Below, in pieces: positions 37,127 through 47,000 of a stretch of 64,000 nt of DNA. Made by a program: the position numbers and the translations under genes. Within the stretch, counting starts at the first letter, position 1. The number at the start of each line of letters is the position of its first letter. The notes under the pieces are model-generated. The model made no database searches. It was given only the letters and a program-made list of their open reading frames with translations, and was not told the origin of the DNA. This stretch comes from Endozoicomonas sp. OPT23 (GTDB lineage Bacteria > Pseudomonadota > Gammaproteobacteria > Pseudomonadales > Endozoicomonadaceae), in NCBI RefSeq assembly GCF_009653635.1, contig NZ_PPFD01000001.1, positions 411,595 through 475,594 of the forward strand, read 5' to 3'.

Positions 37127-39469
37127 ATGGTCGCAAAAAAGAAAAATCCACCTGCCAAAAAACGCAGCCGGAAGAAAAAGAGCCGGAGCAACGGGTGGTC
37201 AGTCAGGAACTGTTTGTCGTTTTTATTTAAGCTGGGGCTCTGTGGACTTGCTCTGTTGCTGACGTATTCGGCTTATCTGGATTCTGTCGTTACGCAAAAA
37301 TTTGAACGCAAAAAGTGGGCAATTCCAGCCCAGGTGTACGCACGTCCATTGGAGCTCTATGAAGGCCGTCTGCTCAACCCCAAAGAGCTACAGGCACAGT
37401 TAAAGAGGCAGGGTTATCAGGCAGTACGAGCAGCCAGCCGGGCAGGAACCTTCTCCCGCTCAGGTAATACTTTTGTTATCTACAGTCGTGCATTCCATTT
37501 TCCAGATGGTGCTGAGGTATCACGTAAGGCAAAAGTCATTTTTGTTGGCAACGAGGTGATATCTCTGACCAATGCAGACAACACTGCCTTGCCTCTGCTT
37601 CGACTGGACCCTCAGCCAGTTGGAGGGATTTACCCTGCGACTTATGAAGACCGTGTACTGATTCGTACCAGTCAGGCACCGAAATATCTGACTAAAGCTT
37701 TGACGGCCATAGAAGATCAGCGATTCTATGAGCATTGGGGGCTATCTCCAACCTCCATAGCTCGAGCTTTTATCGTCAATGTGATGGCTGGTGGTGTGGT
37801 GCAGGGTGGCAGTACATTAACTCAGCAGCTGGTAAAGAATTTCTATCTAACCAATGAGCGAACGCTGACTCGTAAAGTTAATGAAGCCATTATGTCGGTG
37901 TTGCTGGAAGTTCACTATTCCAAAGATGAAATTCTAGAAGCCTACCTTAATGAAGTTTATCTCGGACAACATGGACGACGGGCTATACACGGCTTTGGTC
38001 TTGCCAGTCAGTTCTATTTTGCCCAGCCATTGAAAGAGCTGAGTCTGGCTAAAACAGCCTTGCTGGTGGGTATTGTTAAAGGGCCTTCCTATTACAACCC
38101 AAGACGTTTTCCTGAACGAGCACTGGAGCGGCGAAATCTGGTGCTGGATGTTCTTGCTGCAGAAGGCATAGTTTCACAAATTGAAGTTGATCGTTCGAAG
38201 AAACTGCCACTGGGCATTGTCAGTCGTGAGCAGATTAATACCAGTGCGTTCCCCGCTTATATCGATATGGTAAAGAAACAGCTGAGGGAGGACTATGACA
38301 ATAAAGACCTGACCTCGGAAGGGCTGAGAATCTTTACCAATATGGATCCGATCATTCAGCGTTATGCCCAGAAAAGTATGACGGACACCGTGAGTGCTCT
38401 GGAGAAAAATAACCCTGATCTTCAGGGGGCGATGGTCGTCACTTCAGCGCAGACGGGTGATTTGCTGGCTGTGGTGGGTGATAAACGACCAGGTTACGTA
38501 GGTTTCAACCGTGCCATTGAAGCGCAGCGACAGGTAGGCTCACTGCTAAAACCGGCGATCTATCTGACTGCACTGGAGCAGCCTGCCCGCTTTACTTTGA
38601 CGACACAGGTCAAAGACTCTGCGATCAAAGTGAAAGACGGCAAAGGAGGTTTCTGGGAACCTCAAAACTATGATGGTAAATCCCGTGGTGACGTACCGCT
38701 GCAGAAAGCGTTAACGCATTCCTACAATCAGGCAGCGACCCAAACGGGAATGGCGCTTGGTGTTCCCAATGTGTTGGACACTGTGCATAGGTTGGGGATT
38801 AGTAAATCATTGCCTGAGTACCCATCAGTATTACTGGGTGCTGTTTCTCTGTCACCGATGGAAATTGCCGCTATGTATCAGACCATCGCCAGTGGTGGTT
38901 ACAGAATGCCTATTCGTGCCATTGAAGCCGTGGTCGATGCCCAGGGACAACCTCTTAAGCGGTACAACATCTCGGTGAAGAAGGCCTTTGACGCTGCGCC
39001 GGTTGAGCTGCTTAGAAGTGCCATGGGGCAGGTGATGAGGGAAGGAACCGGACGCAGGGCTTACTGGAGTATCGATAAGAAAATTCAGCTGGCTGGAAAG
39101 ACTGGTACGACCAACGATTCCAGAGACAGCTGGTTTGCTGGTTTTACCGGTAATCTGCTGGCGGTGACCTGGCTGGGTAATGACGATAACAGTCCTACCA
39201 GCCTGACTGGTAGCAGTGGTGCCTTAAGGGTTTGGAGCAAGTTAATGCAACAAATTCCGATCAGTTCGGTCAAAAGCCTGAATAGCGACAAGCTGGAATA
39301 TGTCTGGGTAAAGCCGGCGACCCATAAACTGGCGGATAAAACCTGCGAAGGGGCGGTGCAGGTACCTTATATCATTGGGTCTGCACCGAGGGAGTACGAT
39401 GAATGCACCTCTCCAGCCAGGGCAAAAGCCAGAAACTTCTTTGAGTCCATTCGTACATGGTTTGAATAA
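37127..39469 (+). CDS. mrcB: Penicillin-binding protein 1B (bifunctional transglycosylase/transpeptidase)
   Basis: A 780-residue class A PBP that polymerises and cross-links peptidoglycan. Lys/Arg-rich cytoplasmic tail, membrane helix (FLFKLGLCGLALLLTYSAYL), UB2H-type domain (WAIPAQVYARPLELYEG...), GT51 domain with catalytic Glu196 in EDQRFYEHWG and QGGSTLTQQLVKN, and a transpeptidase domain with S472-x-x-K475 in GSLLKP, SYN in HSYNQAA and KTG in AGKTGTTND. The UB2H region marks it as PBP1b, not PBP1a. The lipoprotein gene begins at the base after its stop codon, implying coupled expression of a partner. Confidence 0.95.
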   Translation: MVAKKKNPPAKKRSRKKKSRSNGWSVRNCLSFLFKLGLCGLALLLTYSAYLDSVVTQKFERKKWAIPAQVYARPLELYEGRLLNPKELQAQLKRQGYQAVRAASRAGTFSRSGNTFVIYSRAFHFPDGAEVSRKAKVIFVGNEVISLTNADNTALPLLRLDPQPVGGIYPATYEDRVLIRTSQAPKYLTKALTAIEDQRFYEHWGLSPTSIARAFIVNVMAGGVVQGGSTLTQQLVKNFYLTNERTLTRKVNEAIMSVLLEVHYSKDEILEAYLNEVYLGQHGRRAIHGFGLASQFYFAQPLKELSLAKTALLVGIVKGPSYYNPRRFPERALERRNLVLDVLAAEGIVSQIEVDRSKKLPLGIVSREQINTSAFPAYIDMVKKQLREDYDNKDLTSEGLRIFTNMDPIIQRYAQKSMTDTVSALEKNNPDLQGAMVVTSAQTGDLLAVVGDKRPGYVGFNRAIEAQRQVGSLLKPAIYLTALEQPARFTLTTQVKDSAIKVKDGKGGFWEPQNYDGKSRGDVPLQKALTHSYNQAATQTGMALGVPNVLDTVHRLGISKSLPEYPSVLLGAVSLSPMEIAAMYQTIASGGYRMPIRAIEAVVDAQGQPLKRYNISVKKAFDAAPVELLRSAMGQVMREGTGRRAYWSIDKKIQLAGKTGTTNDSRDSWFAGFTGNLLAVTWLGNDDNSPTSLTGSSGALRVWSKLMQQIPISSVKSLNSDKLEYVWVKPATHKLADKTCEGAVQVPYIIGSAPREYDECTSPARAKARNFFESIRTWFE

Positions 39470-39862
39470 ATGAAAAGAATAATAGTAACCGTTGGTTTTT
39501 CTCTGTTTTTGGCAGGCTGTGCAGGCACGGGTCCGCAGTTTGCTCCTGAGGAACGGGCTGTAACGCCAGAAGATACAGCAATATCTTCACCTTATGAGGG
39601 GCGGCAGGATGCGCTTGGAGCATTGATGGATCAGGCCGTAAAAGCTCTTGATTCAGGTGAGCTGGCCACTGCCAGCAGCTGGTTATCCCGTGCCATGCGC
39701 ATAGAACCTACAGACCCGGCTATCTATTACTATCTGGCCAAACTGCGAATGGAACAGGGCAATCTGATAGAAGCAAAAGAGCTGGCAGGGCGGGCTATGA
39801 GTCTTGGCCCGGAGCAGGAGTTAAGGCTTAAATTGATCGATTTTCTCGGGCGGCTTGGATAG
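39470..39862 (+). CDS. TPR lipoprotein, candidate LpoP-type activator of PBP1b
   Basis: A 130-residue lipoprotein: signal peptide with lipobox LAGC (Cys17), a short linker rich in Pro/Glu/Thr, then about two tetratricopeptide-like helix pairs (ALDSGELATASSWLSRAMRI and YYYLAKLRMEQGNLIEAKEL). In Pseudomonas aeruginosa a TPR lipoprotein, LpoP, encoded next to the PBP1b gene activates that enzyme in place of the LpoB of enterobacteria. Adjacency without any gap (TAA then ATG), lipobox and TPR content all fit. The functional link is inferred, not shown by sequence. Confidence 0.75.
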   Translation: MKRIIVTVGFSLFLAGCAGTGPQFAPEERAVTPEDTAISSPYEGRQDALGALMDQAVKALDSGELATASSWLSRAMRIEPTDPAIYYYLAKLRMEQGNLIEAKELAGRAMSLGPEQELRLKLIDFLGRLG

Positions 39863-39946
39863 GGAGAGATAACAAAGTGTTGCAGGAAGAACTGGTACAA
39901 TAAACTTTTTTATTTTGACCAGTATTCTAATTAACGAGCACCATAA

Positions 39947-40261
39947 ATGAGCCAAGAAGCAAAAAAACTGCTGACTGCTATGGAACAGGAACTTCGTCGT
40001 CTGAATTGTTGGCAGAGCATGCCACCTTCATCCAATGCTATGGCCAGTACTACTCCTTTCTGTATGGATACAATGGGGTTCACTCAGTGGTTGCAATGGG
40101 TCTTCATACCAAGAGTTCGGGCTATTCTTGATCAAAAGACAGAGTTACCGAAAGGGGCTGATATTAAACCTTATGCTGAAGAAGCGTTGAGGGTTGAAAG
40201 AGTAACTGACACTCGTTGCCTGATTGATCTGGTGGCACAGTTTGATGAGCTTATGAGTTGA
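39947..40261 (+). CDS. yqcC: YqcC family protein
   Basis: A 104-residue soluble alpha-helical protein. LLTAMEQELRRLNCWQ, the PFCMDTMGFTQWLQWVFIPR core and the overall length match the YqcC (DUF446) family. In many gammaproteobacteria yqcC neighbours the pseudouridine synthase gene truC, but here it follows the PBP1b/lipoprotein pair. No activity is known for the family. Confidence 0.85.
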   Translation: MSQEAKKLLTAMEQELRRLNCWQSMPPSSNAMASTTPFCMDTMGFTQWLQWVFIPRVRAILDQKTELPKGADIKPYAEEALRVERVTDTRCLIDLVAQFDELMS

Positions 40262-40292
40262 AGAATAAAGGAAGGAACTGTGAAGTTTCTTC

Positions 40293-40766
40293 CTAAGCAC
40301 AAAACTTACCCATCTGCCCACGAAGTCGTGACATCTCTCTTTCCCTGGCGTCATCACCCAGTATTTCAATAGTCCCGTCTTCCTGCTGTAGTTGAACCCG
40401 CTTTTCAGATTCCAGAATGCCGAGATTCTTTTTGAGTTTTTCACAGTAGGCAACAACATCAGCAGACTTGTTTCCCTCTGAATCTACGGATAGATCACCT
40501 TGTTCAGGAGGTTGGTTTTCAGATTTTTCGTCTGCTGATTTTGATTCAGAATCTTTGTTTTCACTGCTTTCCAGAAACAGTTCATCGGGTACTCCGGACA
40601 TATTAATAACCTGAGTATCCACTTCAATTTTGGGTGGGCGAGATGAGTAGTGAGTGGTGCCTCTTTCGTCAATCCATTTGAAAACCTTGCCGGCATTGGC
40701 TGTTAGTGTCATAAATCCGGCGAGTAATAGAAGGCCGGTAGCAATGCGGGCGGGTTTGATGTTCAT
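40293..40766 (-). CDS. Exported DUF4124-domain protein
   Basis: A 157-residue periplasmic protein with a signal peptide ending near TANA, then the DUF4124 motif KVFKWIDERGTTHYSSRPP, an acidic Ser/Glu/Lys linker and a helical C-terminus starting VVAYCEKLKKNLGILE. The ATG at 40766 is selected because it gives a proper signal peptide; the frame extends upstream without one. Function unknown; such proteins are common in Pseudomonas-like genomes. It converges with yqcC. Confidence 0.75.
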   Translation of the reverse strand: MNIKPARIATGLLLLAGFMTLTANAGKVFKWIDERGTTHYSSRPPKIEVDTQVINMSGVPDELFLESSENKDSESKSADEKSENQPPEQGDLSVDSEGNKSADVVAYCEKLKKNLGILESEKRVQLQQEDGTIEILGDDAREREMSRLRGQMGKFCA

Positions 40767-41120
40767 GACTGTGATCCTGAGAGAATTTCGGTATATATCT
40801 TGAATATATGAAATTTCCGAAGTTTCGCTTCGCTTTACTATTGACTCCTTGCCTTGCTCGGTAAAGAATGGCATCTCCCGGCGCTGCCCAACAGGCGATT
40901 TCGGGGTATATGCGACAATCCAGAGCACCAACCGTAGCTCTGGCTAAGAGCATTCCTTGGAAGATTGATGGTTGAACCTTGCCAGGTATCACTGTCAGCT
41001 TCCTGCCCCACCTGCACTGGAATGTTGTGGCCTTGCAAGACGAAGGCCTGAGTCCCAAACAAACTCAGCGGCGCCAGCCGAATCATTTCTAATAATTAGT
41101 ACTGCCAGGGGTAAGCACAC
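40767..41120. other. 354-base gap before ilvI
   Basis: It must contain the divergent promoters of the DUF4124 gene and ilvIH. I see no clear leader peptide rich in Ile, Leu or Val codons and no T-box, so attenuation is not evident. AGGGG about 10 bases before the ilvI GTG is a usable ribosome binding site. Confidence 0.35.
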
Positions 41121-42839
41121 GTGGAGCTTTTATCCGGCGCGGACATGGTTGTCCGTTCATTGGCTGATGAAGGGGTTGAATACATCTACGGGTATCCCGG
41201 TGGAGCCCTGCTGCATGTCTACGACGCCATCTTCAGACAAAAAGAAGTCACCCATATTCTGGTACGCCATGAACAGGCGGCCACACACATGGCTGACGGT
41301 TATGCACGAGCCACAGGAAAGCCGGGCGTAGCCCTGGTTACTTCCGGTCCGGGAGCCACCAATACTATTACCGGTATTGCCACGGCTTTCATGGACTCGA
41401 TTCCTATGGTCGTGATCTCAGGTCAGGTACCTTCCGGCTTCATTGGCACAGATATGTTCCAGGAAGTGGATATGGTGGGTATTTCCCGTCCAGTGGTTAA
41501 ACACAGTTTCCTGGTCAAACGTGCCGAGGATATTCCCGAAACGATTCGCAAGGCTTTTCATATAGCCCAGAGCGGTCGACCGGGACCTGTGGTTATCGAT
41601 ATTCCTAAAGACATTACGGATCTGGCGAATACGTTCCCGTATTCCTATCCGGATAAGGTCAAGATTCGTTCCTACAACCCGCCATCAAAAGGGCACAATG
41701 GCCAGATTCGTAAAGCAGTTGAACTGCTGATGAGCGCCAAGCGTCCAGTGTTGTATGCTGGTGGCGGTGTCATTCTTGGTCATGCTTCCGACCAGGTGAC
41801 ACAACTGGCGAAGGAACTGAAGCTACCGGTTACCAACACCCTGATGGGGCTGGGTGGTTTCCCGGGTGATGATGAACAGTTTATCGGTATGCTGGGCATG
41901 CATGGCAGCTATGTAGCCAATAAGACCATGCACGACTCTGACGTTATTCTTGCCATTGGAGCTCGGTTTGATGACCGTGTAACCAACAACACCGAGAAGT
42001 TCTGTCCGAACGCCAAGATCATTCATATTGATATTGACCCGGCCAGTATTTCCAAAACCATTGCTGCTGATATTCCAATAGTGGGTCCTGTGGATACCGT
42101 TATGGATAATATGCTGCGTCAGGTTGCCGAGTTCGAAGGGCAGCAGGATCAGCAAGCGCTGGCAGAGTGGTGGAAAACCATCGACATCTGGCGTGAGCGT
42201 GGTCTCTTCCCTTATGAAAAGGGCACAGAGATTCTCAAGCCGCAGGAGGTTATTGAAACTCTGTCGAAGGTGACTAAAGGCAACGCCTATGTAGCCACCG
42301 ATGTCGGTCAGCATCAGATGTTTGCTGCACAGCACTACCGCTTTAACAAGCCGAACCGCTGGGCCAGTTCTGGTGGTCTGGGTACCATGGGCTATGGTTT
42401 GCCAGCCGCCATGGGCATCAAGCTGTCCTTCCCCGATGAGGAAGTGGTTTGTGTGACCGGCGAAGGCAGTATCCAGATGAATATTCAGGAACTGTCGACC
42501 TGTCTTCAGTATGACCTTCATGTGAAGATCATTAACCTGAACAACCAGGCGCTGGGAATGGTACGACAGTGGCAGGATATGCAGTACGACAGCCGCTACT
42601 CACATTCCTACATGGACTCTCTGCCTGACTTTGTCAAACTGGCAGAATCTTACGGCCATGTTGGTATAAGGGTTACTCGACCGGAAGACCTGCAGGCGGC
42701 GATGGAAGAAGCTTTCTCCATCAAGGATCGTCTGGTATTCATGGATATTCAGGTTGACCCTAACGAGCATGTGTATCCGATGCAGATAAAAGACGGAAAC
42801 ATGTGTGATTTATGGCTCAGCAAGACGGAGAGGACCTGA
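41121..42839 (+). CDS. ilvI: Acetolactate synthase large subunit, biosynthetic
   Basis: A 572-residue ThDP enzyme that makes acetolactate or acetohydroxybutyrate for valine, leucine and isoleucine. [14 protein letters not shown] at the start, [12 protein letters not shown], the activating Glu in [17 protein letters not shown], the FAD/quinone-like middle domain, GEG at 447-449 of the ThDP-Mg motif and GMVRQWQDM are all present. The start is GTG, supported by the conserved N-terminus. ilvH follows with a one-base TGATG overlap. Confidence 0.96.
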   Translation: MELLSGADMVVRSLADEGVEYIYGYPGGALLHVYDAIFRQKEVTHILVRHEQAATHMADGYARATGKPGVALVTSGPGATNTITGIATAFMDSIPMVVISGQVPSGFIGTDMFQEVDMVGISRPVVKHSFLVKRAEDIPETIRKAFHIAQSGRPGPVVIDIPKDITDLANTFPYSYPDKVKIRSYNPPSKGHNGQIRKAVELLMSAKRPVLYAGGGVILGHASDQVTQLAKELKLPVTNTLMGLGGFPGDDEQFIGMLGMHGSYVANKTMHDSDVILAIGARFDDRVTNNTEKFCPNAKIIHIDIDPASISKTIAADIPIVGPVDTVMDNMLRQVAEFEGQQDQQALAEWWKTIDIWRERGLFPYEKGTEILKPQEVIETLSKVTKGNAYVATDVGQHQMFAAQHYRFNKPNRWASSGGLGTMGYGLPAAMGIKLSFPDEEVVCVTGEGSIQMNIQELSTCLQYDLHVKIINLNNQALGMVRQWQDMQYDSRYSHSYMDSLPDFVKLAESYGHVGIRVTRPEDLQAAMEEAFSIKDRLVFMDIQVDPNEHVYPMQIKDGNMCDLWLSKTERT

Positions 42840-43330
42840 TGAGACGGATTATCTCTGTACTGGTTGAGAACGAACCGGGTGCTCTGTCACGGATTGTCGG
42901 TCTGTTCTCCCAGCGTAACTACAACATTGAAACACTTAATGTTGCGCCGACTGAAGATGCGTCCCTGTCTCGTCTGACAGTGACGACGTCCGGTAACCCT
43001 CAGGTTATTGAGCAGATCACCAAACAGCTGAACAAGTTGATTGATGTGGTTAAGCTGGTGGACCTGTCGGAAGGCACTCACGTTGAACGTGAACTGATGC
43101 TGATCAAGGTTCGCGCCAGCGGTCCTATGAGAGCGGAAGTAAAGCGTACAGCGGATATTTTCCGCGGCCAGATTGTTGATGTCACCAGCTCGGTATACAC
43201 CATTCAGCTGGTTGGCACTCAGGACAAGCTCGATGGTTTTATTGAAGCCATCGGTCAGGCTCAGGTGCTGGAAGTAGTACGCAGTGGTATTACGGGCATT
43301 GCCCGAGGTGAGAAAGTTCTGACGCTTTAA
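42839..43330 (+). CDS. ilvH: Acetolactate synthase small (regulatory) subunit
   Basis: A 163-residue ACT-domain subunit that activates IlvI and confers valine feedback inhibition. [40 protein letters not shown] is shown by its short motifs NEPGALSRIVGLF and RNYNIETL, followed by a second ACT-like half. The ATG overlapping the ilvI stop is chosen because the family starts MRRIIS, and GGAGAGG lies before it. A terminator follows. Confidence 0.96.
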   Translation: MRRIISVLVENEPGALSRIVGLFSQRNYNIETLNVAPTEDASLSRLTVTTSGNPQVIEQITKQLNKLIDVVKLVDLSEGTHVERELMLIKVRASGPMRAEVKRTADIFRGQIVDVTSSVYTIQLVGTQDKLDGFIEAIGQAQVLEVVRSGITGIARGEKVLTL

Positions 43331-43353
43331 CCTCAACCGCTGTACTGAAAAAG

Positions 43354-43386
43354 CCGAAGCGCTCGAAAGAGTCCTTCGGTTTTTTT
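43354..43386 (+). terminator. Intrinsic terminator of ilvIH
   Basis: CCGAAG (43354-43359) pairs with CTTCGG (43374-43379), followed by seven T. Confidence 0.75.
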
Positions 43387-43494
43387 ATGCCATTCAAACC
43401 AATAACCTGCTCTCTCTTGATTTGCCTCACTTTTCTTCATGAAACTTACATTAGTATTAATTAATATAGATTCGATAAAGGTGAAGGATTACTG

Positions 43495-43629
43495 ATGGAT
43501 ACTATGTTGTGGATAACCAGAGATCATCCATTTCTGGCGCTGATTTGCGGGCTGTGTTTCTTTCTTTTCTTATTCAGTATCAAACCATTTCTGATGTGGC
43601 TTGGTGATCGCAAGAATAGGAAAGACTGA
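43495..43629 (+). CDS. 44-residue single-span membrane protein
   Basis: A short frame starting MDTMLWITRDHP, then one hydrophobic helix (FLALICGLCFFLFLFSI) and ending in a basic tail (LGDRKNRKD). GAAGGA lies 6-7 bases before the ATG and the hydrophobic/basic pattern obeys the positive-inside rule, so I consider it real although very short. It is convergent with ilvY, with one base between the stops. No family recognised. Confidence 0.55.
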   Translation: MDTMLWITRDHPFLALICGLCFFLFLFSIKPFLMWLGDRKNRKD

Positions 43630-43630
43630 G

Positions 43631-44503
43631 TTACCGGGTTTCAAGTAACTCCCAGAACGCCTGTATTAGAGGGCTTTTAAGCTTCTTCTCAAGAACGCAG
43701 ATTCCGACGTCATAAGCGGCCAACCATGGTTTAACGTCCAGTACACGAACCCTGTCTGCCAGCGGACTGTTATCCAGAACGATCTGCGGCACTACACCAA
43801 TGCCAAAGCCAAGGCTGACCATACTCACTATGGCTTCGTTACCTGCTACCTGGGAATAAATTCTGGGAGTGATTTTTTTACTGGCGAACCAGCTATCGAC
43901 ACGCTGTCGTCCAATACCCCTTTCAGACAGAATCATAGGCGTTTGAGCCCAGTCTTCATTGGTTTCCGGAATGCTGATTTCATCGTTGGCTGGTGCAATA
44001 AAGGTCAGGGGAGACAAGCCAATGCTGTGGAATCTCAAATCACTAGGCATTTGCTCAGGCCGAGCAGAAACGACAACATCTTCCTTGCCTGACATCACGT
44101 GTTCGATGGCAGAATCCGGATCACCGGTATGAAGTTTTATTTCGATCTTTGGGTAATGCTGGCGAAAGCGGTTAAGGATTTCGTAGAGAAAGCTGTAGCT
44201 GGCGGTAACAGAGCAATAAACACTGATTTCACCTTTCAGCTCTGTGGACTCTGCCATCAGCTCATTACGAATGGTCGCCCACTGGCTGATTGTTTCACGG
44301 GCATAGGTCTCAAATTTCTGACCTTCTGGCGTCAATGAAACAGTACGATTGTCTCGTTCGAACAGTACAACCCCCAGCTTTTCTTCCAGCTGCTGAATAC
44401 TGCGACTCAGGGTTGATGGGCTGACATGGGCTGCAGCACTGGCGCGGCCAAAATGCAGAGTCTCAGCAAGGCTTAGAAAGTGATGAAGGCTCTTGGTATC
44501 CAT
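43631..44503 (-). CDS. ilvY: LysR-family activator IlvY
   Basis: A 290-residue LysR regulator. The N-terminal HTH region HFGRASAAAHVSPSTLSRSIQQLE and FERDNRTVSLTPEG match IlvY particularly well (HFGR and VSPSTLSR). It is divergent from ilvC, the gene IlvY activates in E. coli when bound to acetolactate or acetohydroxybutyrate. The C-terminal effector domain is complete. Autoregulation from the shared 184-base gap is expected. Confidence 0.9.
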   Translation of the reverse strand: MDTKSLHHFLSLAETLHFGRASAAAHVSPSTLSRSIQQLEEKLGVVLFERDNRTVSLTPEGQKFETYARETISQWATIRNELMAESTELKGEISVYCSVTASYSFLYEILNRFRQHYPKIEIKLHTGDPDSAIEHVMSGKEDVVVSARPEQMPSDLRFHSIGLSPLTFIAPANDEISIPETNEDWAQTPMILSERGIGRQRVDSWFASKKITPRIYSQVAGNEAIVSMVSLGFGIGVVPQIVLDNSPLADRVRVLDVKPWLAAYDVGICVLEKKLKSPLIQAFWELLETR

Positions 44504-44537
44504 ATTTTACTGTTATTATTAGTGTTTCATATTTTGG

Positions 44538-44559
44538 GATATTGTATTGCAAATATATC
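44538..44559. promoter_or_regulatory. Candidate IlvY operator in the ilvY-ilvC gap
   Basis: GATAT (44538) and ATATC (44555-44559) flank an AT-rich centre containing ATTG and CAAAT half-sites; LysR proteins bind such interrupted dyads of T-N11-A type. Its place 35 bases upstream of ilvY and 129 before ilvC fits joint control of both genes. Confidence 0.4.
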
Positions 44560-44675
44560 ATTTTACGCAAAGCTCTGCCTGATTTAATCTTCACTCAACT
44601 TTTAAGAACAACCGGTTCAGAGCAGGGTTCTACTGAAGAGCTGCTGTACTGATTCAAAGCCGGGTAACCTCATAG

Positions 44676-45704
<1,029 letters not shown>

Positions 45705-45721
45705 ATACTGTTTTTGCTTAA

Positions 45722-45754
45722 AGAAAGGGCGCTTTATGCGCTCTTTCTTTTTTT
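45722..45754 (+). terminator. Intrinsic terminator of ilvC
   Basis: AGAAAGGGCGC-TTTAT-GCGCTCTTTCT (one G-T pair) followed by a T run. Confidence 0.85.
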
Positions 45755-45853
45755 CTGTTGGCGACTAATCTGTCATTACCAGCTGCATATAAATAGCCGC
45801 TGATTTATTCTTGCCTTAATCATAATAAAAAATGGCACCAGCGGAGAGTAGTT

Positions 45854-46774
45854 GTGGAAAAAGGCAGTTCCCGTTCAGTAAATAGAAGAACTCTGGCTAT
45901 TCTCGGCCTGGTTCTTGCGGTAATGTGTTGGGGAGGAAACAGTGTTGCCGGTCGTATGAGCGTCGGTGAAATCCCTCCTTTAGCGCTTTCTTTCTGGCGT
46001 TGGTTTCTGGCGCTTCTGGTTATTCTGCCGTTTACATGGAAAACAGTTCTTCGTAATAGAAGAGAAGTGCTTAGCCACTGGAAAGCAATACTTCCTCTTG
46101 CGGTACTGAGTATCTCTTGCTTCAACAGTTTGCTCTATCTGGCCGTTCAAACGACTCAAGCCGTTAATATTGCGCTCCTTCAGGTGTCACTCCCTGTTTT
46201 TACCATGGTTCTGGCTATACCACTTTTGAAACAGTTTCCTACTAAGGTTCAGTTGCTGGGTATGCTGATTGCGGTACCGGGCCTGATTTTGATTCTTGGA
46301 AAAGGACACTGGCAGAGCATCATTGAATTGAATTTTGGCGAGGGTGATCTGATTATGTTGTCAGCTGTTACTCTCTGGGCTATTTATACCGTTTTGTTGA
46401 AGCGTTTTACCTTACCTTTATCCGGAGCCCCTATGCTGACGGTGTTTATTGCCGTTGGTGTGGTATTTATTCTGCCTTTTTATCTGTGGGAACTTTCGAT
46501 CAAAGGAGGCTTTGAACTGAATACGAGTACGGTCAGCCTTTTATCGTACGTGGTGATATTTGCCTCGCTGGTTGCTTATATTTGCTGGAACTTTGGTGTG
46601 GATGTTCTGGGAGCGAGTAATACTGCGCTGTTCAACTTTCTGATGCCAGTGTTTGCCGCTGCTTTTGCTATTCCACTATTGGGAGAAACCCTGAATCATT
46701 ATCACTGGACAGGTGCCTTTTTAATTTTTACAGGGTTATGGGTTTCCAGTCGTAAACAAGTTAAGGCAGGGTAA
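45854..46774 (+). CDS. EamA/DMT-family transporter
   Basis: A 306-residue inner-membrane protein with ten predicted helices arranged as two EamA repeats. The N-terminal LVLAVMCWGGNSVAGRM and the second-repeat VTLWAIYTVLLKRF are characteristic of drug/metabolite exporters related to RhtA/YdcZ types. It probably exports an amino acid or small metabolite; the neighbouring ilv genes are suggestive but no more. GTG start with GGAG about 8 bases upstream. Confidence 0.85.
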   Translation: MEKGSSRSVNRRTLAILGLVLAVMCWGGNSVAGRMSVGEIPPLALSFWRWFLALLVILPFTWKTVLRNRREVLSHWKAILPLAVLSISCFNSLLYLAVQTTQAVNIALLQVSLPVFTMVLAIPLLKQFPTKVQLLGMLIAVPGLILILGKGHWQSIIELNFGEGDLIMLSAVTLWAIYTVLLKRFTLPLSGAPMLTVFIAVGVVFILPFYLWELSIKGGFELNTSTVSLLSYVVIFASLVAYICWNFGVDVLGASNTALFNFLMPVFAAAFAIPLLGETLNHYHWTGAFLIFTGLWVSSRKQVKAG

Positions 46775-47000
46775 ACCCTCTGCCTCTTGGTTTTAAGTGT
46801 TGATGAACCAGATCCAGAGGTTAAGGGAGAAGAGGCTGTGTTTGCCTGACAAATTAGTCAGGGATGCTGGCAGTTATCAGCTATGAACTCTTGATAATCG
46901 GGATTACCGTAATATTAACGACCATGGCTATATAATGATTAGTATGTAAAATACTCTCAGGATAAAAATAACAGCAGACAAGGAGTACCCCGCAGGGTTT

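Noticed and set aside
40767..40931. Upstream extension of the DUF4124 protein
   Set aside because: The extension lacks a ribosome binding site and would bury the signal peptide that begins at the ATG at 40766.
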